A stretch of DNA of 64,000 bases from Brachycybe producta (lineage: Eukaryota; Arthropoda; Diplopoda; Playtdesmida; Andrognathidae), in NCBI GenBank assembly GCA_036925085.1, contig JAUPFP010000003.1, forward strand, positions 13,518,675 to 13,582,674, in the 5' to 3' direction. Within the stretch, counting starts at the first letter, position 1; every line of letters starts with the position of its first letter. Positions 25,223-36,410 of the stretch are shown piece by piece. The notes beneath the pieces are model-generated. The model saw only the letters and a program-made list of their open reading frames with translations, did not search any database and was not told the DNA's origin. The translations under genes and the position numbers were made by a program.

Positions 25223-25385
25223 ATAATTATTACTATTATTAATATTACTATTATTACTGTTCCTCTTTTATTTTCTCTCTTTTTATGTTTCTATTTGTTT
25301 TAAACTTTGTTTTTGTTTATATTTATAAATTCATGTTAGGTGTTTTAGTGTACTGGGTGCATTATTTAAACACCTAACATGAATA

Positions 25386-26280
25386 ACTAGTTACACTTGA
25401 AGGATCCGCCTGAAATTTTCAACCTAAAAAGAGCATGTTATATTATAAACATTCTACTAGGCAGAATTCGGTAGGCTGCCCCCCAATAAATTTCAACCAA
25501 AATAAATTGAAATTTACGTTCTTACATTCGTTTATCTTTTTAATGGCATATGTTATGTACCTATTAGATTAACAGTTAACTAAACATAACTGTCAGTTTT
25601 GGCTAAACTACTGTTAAATACACAACATTGAAAACAAGTTAAAAATTGTGATTGTTTTTGTGTTTATAATCATCGTTTTACAATTTACAAAAGATTTTAG
25701 TCCATGTGGAGCCCCCCTCGCTACACTTCTGATTGTGACAATATAGCATCTAAACAAAACAGTAAGTAACATTAAAATTAATAAGATATCTGACTGCCCT
25801 TATGTTTTATACCTTAAAACATTCTTTTCTTCATACTTTAAACTAGATTTATAAGCATATTCTGCCTTGAAGCCGCTAAAATGGCATTTTTCAGGTCTGC
25901 TACTGCATCGATCATAATCACAGCAATCTGCGTAATCTTAATGTACAATGTTGTGCCAAAGGTTCTCTATAGAATTAATTCCAGAAAACACACTGGTCAT
26001 TAGAGTGGTAATATTTTCGTTTTGTTACCGTTCCTTCCATCTATTACTGGAGTGAACGGGAGTGTTTTCCTGCTGAAATACTAAGCTAATGCTAGGGAAT
26101 CAACGTTTTTATGGCAGTACCATACCCTTGTAAAGTTGTCTGATAATCAATAATATCTGTTTTGTTTGAAATAAAAGCTAAGCTACTCGTTTCAAAGACT
26201 AAGTTGCTCGGTTCCGAAGGCCTGAAACGTTCGTCATATCACTAGGCTCCCCCCACTAGACAAATATTGTGGTTTTTTCT
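25386..26280 (-). mobile_element. Tc1-like element, second block copy
   Basis: It begins GTTACACTTGAAGGATCCGC like the element at 8580. It continues with transposase remnants on the minus strand (GTAGGAAAATGC... homologous to 9250, and 25960-26150 homologous to 10173-10360) but lacks the solo LTR that splits the first copy. Confidence 0.65.
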
Positions 26281-27047
26281 CCTGATTCTTCTAACATGAA
26301 GGGGGCTTGTCTGTGGCAGATATAAGTTTACCAATATAGTGTTACTTATTTTGTAGAAAAAAAGTGTAGAAAATCTGCAAGTTTTTGGCACCTTTATTTT
26401 TACAAAAATAGTTGGAAGGATATATTTCTGTAAATTTCTTTAGAAAACAATCCTACTGCCCGTCATAATTCTGCAGAAATGTGGGTGCAAAATAGAGATG
26501 CCAAAAACTTGCAGAATTTATACGCACTTTTTTGAGAACATCTCTGCAGAGTATTATTTCTAGCAGTGTTGGGCCAGAAATTGAGAGTTTCTTTATATTG
26601 CATAAAAATCCGAACTAAAGTAATGGTATTTTGATAACAGGCAGTTACTTCGTCATCACGCTATATGTCTATATCATTCATAAACAAACAAGTCACCAAT
26701 GAAATACCACAAAATATTTATAAAACTGTTTGCTCATCTGTGGCAGTCTGCTAATTAATAAACAATACATAATAACCCAATTAATATTCAATATACACTG
26801 TAGATGTTATCATGATGTCTACGTCATTGTCTCATGCTTAACAATTTCCCTAATACCTAGTACACAAATGCATTTAAATAATAAACGTGTTCTACAGAGC
26901 CCTGTGAAAGACAAAAAACAATATGTCGAATTCAATTTATTCAGTTAATAATCTGAAAATATTGAGTTAATGCGGGCCAACAGAGTTTCTACTCGGTTGG
27001 TGCCGCCACCAGCTCGCTTGTCACTAAACTAATACAAGAATAATAAC
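26281..27047. other. Repeat-filled spacer between blocks A and B
   Basis: 26380-26760 matches 11262-11660, the last stretch shared by the two large blocks. 26985-27047 is the unit-edge sequence also found near 14820 and 39240. No gene seen. Confidence 0.5.
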
Positions 27048-27958
27048 GGTGGCGCTGATCAAGCGCCAAATTGAACAAGCGCCAAACTGAATAACCGCCA
27101 AAATGTGATAAACACATTGTTAGGTTAGGTTTGGTTTGGTTTGGTTAGGTTAGGATTGGTTTGGTTAGGTTAGGATTGGTTTGGTTAGGTTAGGTTAGCA
27201 TGTTCTGTTTGTAAATCTGCACAGTCTGACGTCTATAAAAAGCTCACAATATTTGAACCATCAGAATTTACAAAAAAACCTGAATAAACGCCAAATGGAA
27301 CAAACGCCAAACTGAATAAGCGCCAAATGGAACAAACGCCAAACTGAATAAGCGCCAAATGGAACAAACGCCAAACTGAATAAGCGCCAAATGGAACAAA
27401 CGCCAAACTGAATAAGCGCCAAATGGAACAAACGCCAAACTGAATAAGCGCCAAATGGAACAAACGCCAAACTGAATAAGCGCCAAATGGAACAAACGCC
27501 AAACTGAATAAGCACCAAATGGAACAAATGCCAAACTGAATAAGCGCCAAATGGAACAAACGCCAAATGGAACAAACGCCAAACTGAATAAGCGCCAAAT
27601 GGAACAAACGCCAAACTGAATAAGCGCCAAATGGAACAAACGCCAAACTGAATAAGCGCCAAATGGAACAAACGCCAAACTGAATAAAAGCCAAATGGAA
27701 CAAACGCCAAACTGAATAAGCGCCAAATGGAACAAACGCCAAACTGAATAAGCACCAAATGGAACAAATGCCAAACTGAATAAGCGCCAAATGGAACAAA
27801 CGCCAAATGGAACAAACGCCAAACTGAATAAGCGCCAAATGGAACAAACGCCAAACTGAATAAGCGCCAAATGGAACAAACGCCAAACTGAATAAGCGCC
27901 AAATGGAACAAACGCCAAACTGAATAAAAGCCAAAAATCACGTTAGTCACAAAAGTCA
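27048..27958. mobile_element. Foldback-type element carrying a 32-bp satellite
   Basis: It is inserted into the sequence that is continuous at 14.87 kb. The left end (GGTGGCGCTGATCAAGCGCC) is the reverse complement of the right end of the element at 29604-30090. Inside is a TTAGG-like pentamer tract (27120-27197), then about 20 copies of a 32-bp unit (CGCCAAATGGAACAAACGCC plus AAACTGAATAAG). Two variant blocks are repeated at exactly 240 bp spacing (27511 and 27751). Because 32 is not a multiple of 3, the minus strand is open in all three frames; these are not genes. Confidence 0.75.
27120..27197. repeat. Degenerate TTAGG/TTTGG pentamer tract
   Basis: About 15 consecutive pentamers of the TTAGG, TTTGG and ATTGG types. 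The reverse-complement tract is at 29884-29970 in the sister element. TTAGG is the arthropod-type telomere unit; here it is interstitial and part of a mobile element. Confidence 0.8.
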
Positions 27959-28755
27959 CGGTTAGTGTTGTAAAAAAACGTGTTTTTTTCTTGATGTTTC
28001 TTTAGAAGAAAAAAAATGTTTTTTTTAACCCGTTTTTTGTGTGTGTTTTTTTACATTTTTTTTATTTTCCATTTCCCCATCGGTACTAGTGTTGAAAATG
28101 AACGTGTTTTTTTTTACTATTATGATTTTTTAAGTAAAAAAAATGTTTTTGAGATTTACCATCATATAGTGAAGGTAATTAAAATAACTTAATTCACAAA
28201 TCTGACATAATTTATATTCTTAATTCATTAATTTGCATTTCACTGCTAATAAAAACTATTTTTCTCTATCGTAGAACTGAAACCAATCAGGAATCAGGAT
28301 TCAGTACCAACATACCTAAAGAAAGCCTTTTTTTTTGTATTTCCTTCCCCCACCCCCAGCTTTTTTAAAAAAATAAAACATGATTTTATCAAAACGAACA
28401 CTTTAATTTACATTTCTAACTGAATCATTCAGTAATTTCGGGGACACATGTATTTTAAACGGATCAATTTTCTTTCTTCTTGCGTTTTTCTTTTCCCGCC
28501 GTTTTTTTTTAATTTTTCAGTTACCGTTTTTTTTAAACACGTTTTTTTTAAATTTACAACACTAACTTTTTAATTAATTACCCTTTAACCATAAATATAT
28601 TTCATTTTGCTTTATTGAGAATTCTTGAGAATTTCTGTACAATTTCAAAAAGAAAACTTAATGCTAGAATTTCAACTTTGAGCATGATGGTTCCTCTGCT
28701 AAGAGGGTATAAGTTAAAGTTTAAATACTAGATCATTGCTCTAAGATGATTTTCA
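27959..28755. other. AT-rich spacer, start of B1 unit
   Basis: No gene. It contains long T/A homopolymers, repeated ACGTGTTTTTTT motifs and the unit-start sequence TTAATTAATTACCCTTTAACC (28571), which recurs at 39297 (B2) and, weakly, near 60870. Confidence 0.5.
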
Positions 28756-28880
28756 AACTCATGATTTTTCTGTCTTTCAGTAGAGCAAAATTAAGAAAAA
28801 CAAGAAAGTGTTTTACAAACTAGAAGAGTATAGCTCAACCACTTGAAGGTATTTTCATGTTGAGAACTTTCAAAATGAAC
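28756..28880 (+). repeat. One arm of the CTAGAAG hairpin repeat, 3' of B1
   Basis: It contains GTCTTTCAGTAGAGC, AAACTAGAAGAGTATAGCTC and TTTCATGTTGAGAAC. It is homologous to the arms of the large palindrome at 61.6-62.8 kb and to the 3' flanks of the A genes, where it lies in the opposite orientation relative to the gene. Confidence 0.6.
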
Positions 28881-29033
28881 TTTTAATCGAGAAAAATAAA
28901 AATAAATTATTGCATGCTTAAAAGTTCATTCATTTTCAAACTCCATTAAGAAGCTTTTTTTTTTTAAAAAAATATCAAAATAATTGAAATTAAAATATTC
29001 TGATAAAATTAACCGTGGTTTTTGTTTTGGTTT

Positions 29034-32000
29034 TTAGTAACAACATGGCGGTTGGCTAATTTTATACAAACTTGCATCTGAAGTTAAACTGTTTGCAACT
29101 GCTTTTGCCTCAGCACTATAATCCGGGCCAGTCGTAAGATAAGAAACAAATGTTTCTTCGAGAAAATAACAAAAAAAGTCAATTATTTGCAACAAAATGA
29201 AAAAAAAAAAAAAAAAATAAAAGTTTAAATTACCTTGAGAAATTCCAGTGGGATCACACACATAGCAAACCACAATATGGCCGTCATAATGGGTTAGACA
29301 GTGGACCTTCTGTAATTCAGTAGCTGTAAATAAGAAAAATATACATCGAATTTTTATGCAAATGTTTCAAAATCTGTGACCCAAAGAGCCAATTGTGAAT
29401 TAATCATCATCATCATCATCACCAGCAGCAATAGCAACATTAGAACTGGATGTATGCTCTTTTCTAATCAAAAAGGCTGGTTAGAGGCTAGTTTTCTAGT
29501 CACAATCAATTGTCAACTAGACAGTTCTAGCCATTAAAAAGTGTGATGGTTGGCAATCACTCCAGACATGCAGCCTATTCGATCCAGTATTGTTCTGTGG
29601 GGCGACTGAATAAGCGCCAAATGGAACAAACGCCAAACTGAATAAGCGCCAAATTGAACAAACGCCAAACTGAATAACCGCCAAATTTTTGGCTTTTATT
29701 CAGTTTGGCCTTTCTTCCATTTGGCACTTATTCAGTTTGGCGTTTGTTCCATTTGGCGCTTATTCAGTTTGACGTTTGTTCCATTTGGCGCTTATTCAGT
29801 TTGGCGGTTATTCAGGTTTTTTGTAAATTGTGATGGTCCAAATATTTTGAGCTTTTATAGACGTCAGACTGTGCAGATTTACAGCTAACCTAACCTAATC
29901 TAACCAATCCTAACCTAACCAAACCAAACCAAACCAAACCTAACCTAACCTAACCAATCCTAACCTAACCATGTGTTTATCACATTTTGGCGGTTATTCA
30001 GTTTGGCGCTTGTTCAGTTTGGCGTTTGTTCAATTTGGCGCTTATTCAATTTGGCGCTTGTTCAATTTGGCGCTTGATCAGCGCCACCTGTTCTGTCACA
30101 ATGTCTGCATTGTTTTGATCTAAACAGAGATTGTTACTTCACTCTTGGACCACAGATTGAGAAACACTTTGCTTGATATTTTGAATAAAAATCCAAGCCC
30201 TAATTATTACAAATTGGTAAGATTTCACTTGGAGAAATAAATTATACATCTCTATCGAGAAAGAGAAATCAAGACATGAAAATAGCTTCATGTCATCCAG
30301 TTATTCTTGTAGTTTCTAAAGTACATTTTAAGTTTGATGTTGAATGCAGGTGTACCGAGTTGAAATGAATTGAAGGTTTTTTTTAAAAAAAACACTTGAT
30401 TATAAACTAGAAGAGTAACTGGATGACGTGAAGCTTATTTTCATGTCAATGGTGTCACACAGCCTAAGTCCTGGAACATTCACACCAGTGGTTCCCAAAC
30501 TTTTTTTAGCACACGGCACAGTATTTTTTGCCTGGAGAAACTGCGGCAAAGGCATCATTTAAAAAAACCGGGGGGGGGGGGGGGGGGGGATGGAAGGAGA
30601 AGGGGCAAAGTTGAACAAAAATCCTAGTCCTAGCATGTAGTTCAAAAGTGATGATAACTATCTGACCACATTGTATATTTCAAATTTATCAATATGGTCC
30701 TCATGTAAAATGAGTTTGAGACCCCTGTACTACCAACTGTAATTAGTTTGAATTATGTTGCAAAAACGTAATGTAATTTCTGGTCATGTGGAACGAGCTA
30801 AATAAATTTTATATATATATATATATATGCTAAATACAATTCCAGTGTTCATAACTTTATTTAGCCTAACTGGCTATATTATCAAGGCACACTAGTATAC
30901 CAGAGCAGACCGTTTGGACCTTTGGAAACCACTAGGTTTGGCCATTTTTTGGAACAAAAAAGCAGAGTCTTAATTGATTGAAAAAGCAAACAAAATTTTT
31001 CCCCATTTTTTTTTAATTTAAAACATTCTTAAGCTTTTTGGGACTTCTGGAACCAGTTGAGGCCCTTTTCAGGTATTCTGAGTGTATTTTTCGATTCTTT
31101 TGTAATTGGTGTAAAATAAATAAGGCCAAACATTTTCATAAAATACCCAAAATAATCACGAAAAATAATCAGTTTAAAACAAAATAAAAATGCATAAAAT
31201 GTACAAATATCATAGGAATTAGAAATCTGTTGAAATTTGCATAATTTCAGTTGTTTCTTGATTAAATAAAACGTCTTTTGGTAAAAAAAAAAATTCTACA
31301 AACCGTTTCTTAAACCAAATCGTTCTGACTATTTGCATTTTCTGTTGTTGTTTCTGATGATTGTAGCTATTGATTGCTAATTAAGATTTTTTTATTACCA
31401 ATATTTGCATCTTTGCGGGTTTATTTTCTATTTGTATAAAACGCATGCCGGGTTCTTATTTGCATACAACTTTTGAGTTTAGTTTTTTAAAAAAATACAC
31501 TTTTCTCTTATGTGAGCAGCACCCATGGCCTAAATTTGCTATTGCTCGCATTAAACATGATAACTTCCCTTTGAACTTAATCACAAATGCATTTTTTTTA
31601 TTAACTTACGGGTATCATCATATGCAAATGAAATAGTTCCATTACTTAATAGCCGAGCAGTTGAAAAAACACTGAACTCGGTCACACCATTGCTGTCAAA
31701 ACCAAAGAGAAACGAAAAGACAATTTACATAAGATCATACAAAATAATTAAATCCATATGTTACTGTCAATCTGTGGAATCAATCAATCTTCAGATTGCC
31801 CAGTCAATCTGCAAAACAACCAGCCTGCTAGTGAGTCTGCAAACTTCAACACCTAAAACGTATTGAATTTTGCAAATTCACTAGCCGTCTTGGTGGATTT
31901 CGAGATTGCAAAGGCAATCTGCAGACTGATTCCACAGATTGACAGTAACATATACATAGACAAAATTAAAAACCCGAGTCACGTAAGCTCTCGTTATCTG

Positions 32001-33948
32001 CATGCGACCAATGCAGCTTATGCGGCATTACAGAACAGTAACGTCAAAAAGACGTCACAGCAGGCGCCTTGAATCACACTGCAATGCTTGCTGCTAAACG
32101 CTAACTGTCGCTGTCATGTCATTGTGACTTAACTATTCTGTATTGCCGCATGTGCTGAATTAGTCGCATGAAGGTGATGAAAGGTTCACTACCACAAGGC
32201 GAGCGAGGAACTAGCCGCGGGCACAATGCTCAAGACGGGGAAAGAAGGGCGCAAATTAACTAGAATGGCAACACTCAGGGGCGCCAGTTTTATTAACTTG
32301 GGTGCAAAGATCAGGGGCACAGAAATAACTAGAATGATTATATGAAGGGAGTGCCAGTTGTCAAGGCCTAAAGGCACTTGCCCTAAATGAACATTTGCCC
32401 TAAAGGGACACTTGCTCTAAAACCATCTGTCCTAAAGAAAGATTTGCCCTAAAACAATTTGCCCTAAAGGGACATTTGTCCTAAAACCATTTGCCCTAAA
32501 GGGACATTTGTCCTAAAGATACTTAATCTAAAGGGACAAGTGCCCTAAAGACACTTGATCTAAAGGGACATTTGCCAAAAACCATTTGCCCTAAAAGGAT
32601 GTTTGAAACTAAAACCATTTGCCCTAAAAAGATGTTTGAAACTAAAACCATTTGCCCTAAAAGGATGTTTGAAACTAAAACCATTTGCCTTAAAGTAACA
32701 TTTACCTAAAACCATTTGCCCTAAAGGGACATTTGCCCTAAAACCATTTGCCATAAACCACTTTTTGTTGTCTTTTCATACAGTTTAGTGTCTTTTGGTG
32801 GAGTACGAGTGCAATGGCAAGTTGTATAGGAAACTGCCACCACTTAAACTCAAAAGGCATGTCAGACTCTATTAGAGGGATACATGGAATGAATTAATGT
32901 CCATTTATTTCAAATGCCTCTTTATGTCAAACGTTGTTTAGGTCGATTGTTCTTTGTAGGTCAAATGGCTATTTAGGTCTAATACATAGCCTATTCTTAT
33001 CAAATGTCCTTTTAGATAAATTTCTCTTTCGAACAAATGGGACTTTAGGCGTAATGGCTATTAGGTCAAACATTGTTTTATGTCAAATGCAACTTTAGAA
33101 TGCAACTTTGGTGAAATGCCCCTAAAGTCAAACACCCTTTAGGACACATTTTTCTTTAGGTCACACTCATTTACTTCAAATGTGTATTTGGGGCAAATGA
33201 ATGTATAGCAAATGTTTAAGGCATGTGGTTTCAGGACAAGAGGTCTTTTAGGTGAATTGGTATTAGAGCATGTATTTTAGGTCAAATGATGTGTGTTTTA
33301 GTGCAAGTGCCAAACATGTCGATAGCTTTTAGCAAGATATGTACTTATAAAAAGCTATGAGGACGTGTTTTAATCCCCCTGTCTTGCATGTGCAGGGTGG
33401 TATCCTAATTCACTTGTTCAGTCATTGACTCATTGGAAGTATTTCTGCCAAATTTGGTTCCTATAGGTGAAAGGGTTTGGGAACACATAGTGGACAAACA
33501 GACAGACAGACAACCCACATCCAAGAATATAGATAAGATATAGTTCAATTTTTTTAAAAATCAACTTGTTAGCAATCCAATTGGACTTTAATAAAACCCG
33601 GAAATGATGGAAAAAACTTACATTTTTGCCAAGTAGAAAAGGGCGGTATTTGTGCCATTGCCATATGCATACACACGGAAACAAGTGTAATTGATAGTGT
33701 TGTTAATCAGGTACGAAACATGAAACGACCCATTAACCTAAAATAATAATGAATCAATTAGAATTATAGAGACACAAGTAAATATAACAAAATTCATTAG
33801 CATTGTAGTATAAAGGACCACGGATTTTACACTAAGTGAGATGACAAAATTGAGAAAGTGAGGAATTCGTAAAAACAAAAGTGGGGAAAAAATCCAGCCT
33901 GTGCGGGATATACTGAAAAACGCATGCAAAAGTTACAATTTTTCCATA

Positions 33949-33979
<31 letters not shown>

Positions 33980-34526
33980 GTTTTTAAGCCTATTTTAACA
34001 CATATAGGGGCCCGCGCTCCACAAGCCACTTCGAAACCCCTCTCCATTTGGGAAGTCATGAATGTGTAATTAACGTGCCAACTCTTTGCACGTGCAGCGA
34101 TACACGCGTTTGAATTTCGTTAATAAAGTATACTTTTTCTGTATAGATCTATCTCGAGTTTTTTTTTGTGTGCGCATTTGTTTCTGTGTGCGCATTTTTC
34201 CGTATGCACATTTTCTCATGTGCGCATTTTTCTTGTACACATACATGAGTGTAGTTTTTGTGCGCAATTTTCGTTTTGGATTTTTTCGTGTACGCAGAAC
34301 CATAATGAACAGATTGCATATTTTGCATTTTTTGAAAAGAAAAAAACAATTTTCACATTTGCATAAAAGTTTTTGTCTCAATAATAATTTAAAAAAAATC
34401 AATGCTACTTGCACTACTGAAGCCTTGCTGGGTTGACGGATTCATGCATTCGAGGTTTGAACCTTCATGTTGTGAATACGAACCCAACAAAATGCCAATA
34501 AGTCCCAAAATTGTCTGGTAAACCAT
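29034..34526 (-). CDS. Secreted Cys-containing protein, subfamily B copy 1 (B1)
   Basis: Exons 34526-34413, 33737-33622, 31692-31610, 29323-29234 and 29155-29034 give an intact 174-aa frame. Exon 1 encodes a signal peptide (MVYQTILGLIGILLGSYSQ), then LECMNPSTQQ. Exon 2 has TCFRVYAY with NGS, NYT and NGT glycosylation sequons. Exon 4 has VCYVCDPTGISQ. Exon 5 ends ISQPPCCY-stop. Phases are 0, 2, 1, 1 as in subfamily A, and intron 1 again starts GCAAGT. Exon 4 is 90 bp (87 in B2-B4). Intron 4 is 78 bp; introns 2 and 3 are about 2 kb and full of repeats. A TATATATA stretch (34594-34602) and the long inverted repeat (34617-34893) lie upstream. Exon 3 lacks the Cys seen in B2-B4. Function unrecognised. 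Confidence 0.75.
29604..30090. mobile_element. Foldback element, second copy, in intron 3 of B1
   Basis: The same components as 27048-27958, arranged mostly in reverse: a few 32-bp satellite units folding back on each other around GCCAAATTTTTGGC (29685), a CCTAA-type tract (29884-29970) and the end GGCGCTTGATCAGCGCCACC (about 30068-30087). Confidence 0.7.
30276..30455. repeat. CTAGAAG hairpin in intron 3 of B1
   Basis: Left arm 30276-30340 (CATGAAAATAGCTTCATGTC..TTGTAGTTTCTAAAG) pairs with right arm 30395-30455 (ATAAACTAGAAGAGTAACTGG..). It is a diverged member of the hairpin family found 3' of the genes. Confidence 0.6.
30486..30727. mobile_element. hAT-like MITE, imperfect
   Basis: It starts CAGTGGTTCCCAAACTTTTT and ends GAGTTTGAGACCCCTG, both typical hAT termini. 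The flanking 8-mers do not match, so it may be a composite. A run of about 19 G lies at 30571-30589. Confidence 0.6.
32373..32760. repeat. CCCTAAAACCATTTG minisatellite in intron 2 of B1
   Basis: About 12 imperfect copies of a 32- to 33-bp unit (CCCTAAAGGGACATTTG plus CCCTAAAACCATTTG). It is the reverse-orientation relative of 14271-14480. Diverged TTTAGGTCAAATG copies continue to about 33300. Confidence 0.75.
33400..33530. repeat. Possible retroposon tail
   Basis: CCAAATTTGGTTCCTATAGG, then AAACAGACAGACAGACA, resembles the 3' ends of some SINE/RTE retroposons. No head or target duplication was found. Confidence 0.3.
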
Positions 34527-34616
34527 TTTTAAGGAATGTTATAAATCTGTCCAATAAGTTTCCCAATAAATAGGATATAAACTAGAACCAACCATATATA
34601 TAGCCTCTGAACGGCT

Positions 34617-34893
34617 GTGTCCATTTGAGACGATTCTATCTCGGAAGGAGTCGTGGGTTGGAAGTGGAGGCTAACAATCACTTGCAGGTAGCTAAAAAAA
34701 ATTATAAACAGATGAGTTGTTAAATAGCAAAAAAAAAAAAAAAAAAAGCATATGCAATTGTAGCAAATTATGGAAGCGAACAGATCTCGTTTTCGAGTTG
34801 TTCTTTTTTTTCTGCTACCTTTATGTCACTACTAGCGTCCACCTCCAACCCTCGGCGTTGTCCTAGTTAGAATCACCTCAGATGGAACACACC
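34617..34893. promoter_or_regulatory. Upstream inverted repeat of B1
   Basis: Left arm 34617-34680 (GTGTCCATTTGAGACGATTC..GGAGGCTAACAATCA) and right arm 34823-34893 (..CTAGCGTCCACCTCC..GATGGAACACACC) are imperfect reverse complements separated by about 140 bp. It begins 91 bp upstream of the B1 ATG. The same structure lies upstream of B2, B3 and B4. Role unknown. Confidence 0.7.
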
Positions 34894-35335
34894 ATATATA
34901 TATAAATAGACAACAAACATCTACTTCGATCAGGTTAAAATAATTAATCACATGATGAATACCAGCTATTCACTAATAAATTTGCCAATCATAAAATAGG
35001 AGCTCACATTCCAAAGTAAACAATAACAACTTATTGTTACAGTTGTCAAAATATAGATGTCCTTAATCCTTATGGCATTGATTTATGTTTTTTGCCTTGA
35101 TTTTAATTTCAAATACCCGGTAATGAGTAATATACTAGTGACAACAGGTAGTTTTTCAATCGGACAGATGAGTTTGCAAAAATGTCATTGAGAACAAAAA
35201 ACTTCATTTAAGATTGAGATTCAGAAAACGATGGGTCACATGAATAAAAAGTAAGTACTAGCTTATAGAATGAGTATGAGCATCAAGCAAAAGACACTAT
35301 TGAGGTCGACTGTCACCCTATGAATAAATTCAATT

Positions 35336-35642
35336 CAATTCAACTCAGTACACCTAAAATCAGCTCGAGAGCCATGTGGCTGGGGGGATAATTCCCAAAC
35401 ACAAATGATTGCCATTTAGACAAATTTTACACATCATTGTCAAATTGAAATCGTCCTAACACAGAACTATTGGCAGGAATAGAGTTCCATACTCTAAATA
35501 CATATGGAAAAAAGAACCAAAAATATATGTATCAGTTCTTGCTTGCAATTCTTTGATTGGCTTTGAATGGCCATGCCTACTTATACGAAGATTTCTAGTG
35601 AGGATGCCATCTAACAATGCCATGTTTTCTTCAGTTAGTAGA
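35336..35642 (-). mobile_element. LINE 3' end fragment
   Basis: The minus strand resembles the reverse-transcriptase C-terminal tail seen at 45001-45454 (LLDGILTRN..HSKPIKELQARTD), with a frameshift, and ends in a (TTGAA)n tail. It is interrupted by the LTR at 35643. Confidence 0.65.
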
Positions 35643-36410
35643 TGTAACACCCAGTAACTCACTATCCCGACAAAACACTAGCCTGGGGGTGAGCAACTCA
35701 TCTTTGTCCCTCCCTCCTTCTATATTCAAAACCCAAGTGGCGGATCGATACCTTTTAGGACCATGGTCACTTGGACCTGGTTACACCTCGTAAGTGTACA
35801 CAAGTCCAAGGTATAACAGGACAATGCTCCTCTTTGTTCTTGGTCCACTCTTTCGCTCTACTTTTGTACTACGTCGATTATCATATCCGTATCACATCAT
35901 GGGCACATGGACGCACCTTTAATTAAAAGAATTCATTCTTGTAACGTTACTGTTTCTGTGCAAGAATGAATACGATATGAAACTGCGTTGTCTACTGTTC
36001 TGAAACTAATCCTTCTCTAGACAAGCCGGAGACACCATAGAGCAAGAAAGCATATATATCCCAATGAAGCAGCAGATCTTCCAACTAAGAGGAAGATGAA
36101 CTACAATGGCGACCAGAAGCGGATGGTAACCATCCTTCTGATAGATTACACCCCTACCCAGAAGGATGACTACAATCTCTGTGTGGTCACCACGCGATCC
36201 AGGAAAAAAAAAGCTATAGAAAAGAGCATAATGAGTTGCTCAAAGGGTCAAGGAAGCCATGAACGGTCAAACAGACATTCAAGTAGGGCACGGCTTTGCT
36301 TTGCCCTACGGTTTGCCAGTGATTCCCACTGTAGTTCATCTGTCATTAGGGTTACCACAGTCAGAAAACATGTATTTTACCTTTAACAAATCTTGCAGAT
36401 CTACATTTCA
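35643..36410 (+). mobile_element. Solo LTR, TGTAAC family
   Basis: It starts TGTAACACCCAGTAACTC and ends CTACATTTCA with a 4-bp target duplication TAGA (35639-35642 and 36411-36414). Like 38215-38888 it has a GGTGTACAC-type promoter region, a CATCATGGGC segment and CAAGCCGGAGACAC. No internal region. Confidence 0.7.

Noticed and set aside
27120..27197. Telomere
   Set aside because: The pentamers are degenerate, short, internal and occur inverted in a second element copy; it is an interstitial repeat inside a mobile element.
27276..27930. CRISPR-like array
   Set aside because: The regular 32-bp units are contiguous with no unique spacers and the genome is eukaryotic; it is a satellite.
27233..27959. 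Three overlapping minus-strand frames of 216-233 codons
   Set aside because: All are the 32-bp satellite translated in three frames with the same repeating peptide; no start context, splice signal or non-repeat sequence supports a gene.
34086..34436. Overlapping frames of 114-116 codons on both strands
   Set aside because: They cross intron 1 and the exon 1 edge of B1 and follow degenerate TGTGCGCATTTTT repeats.
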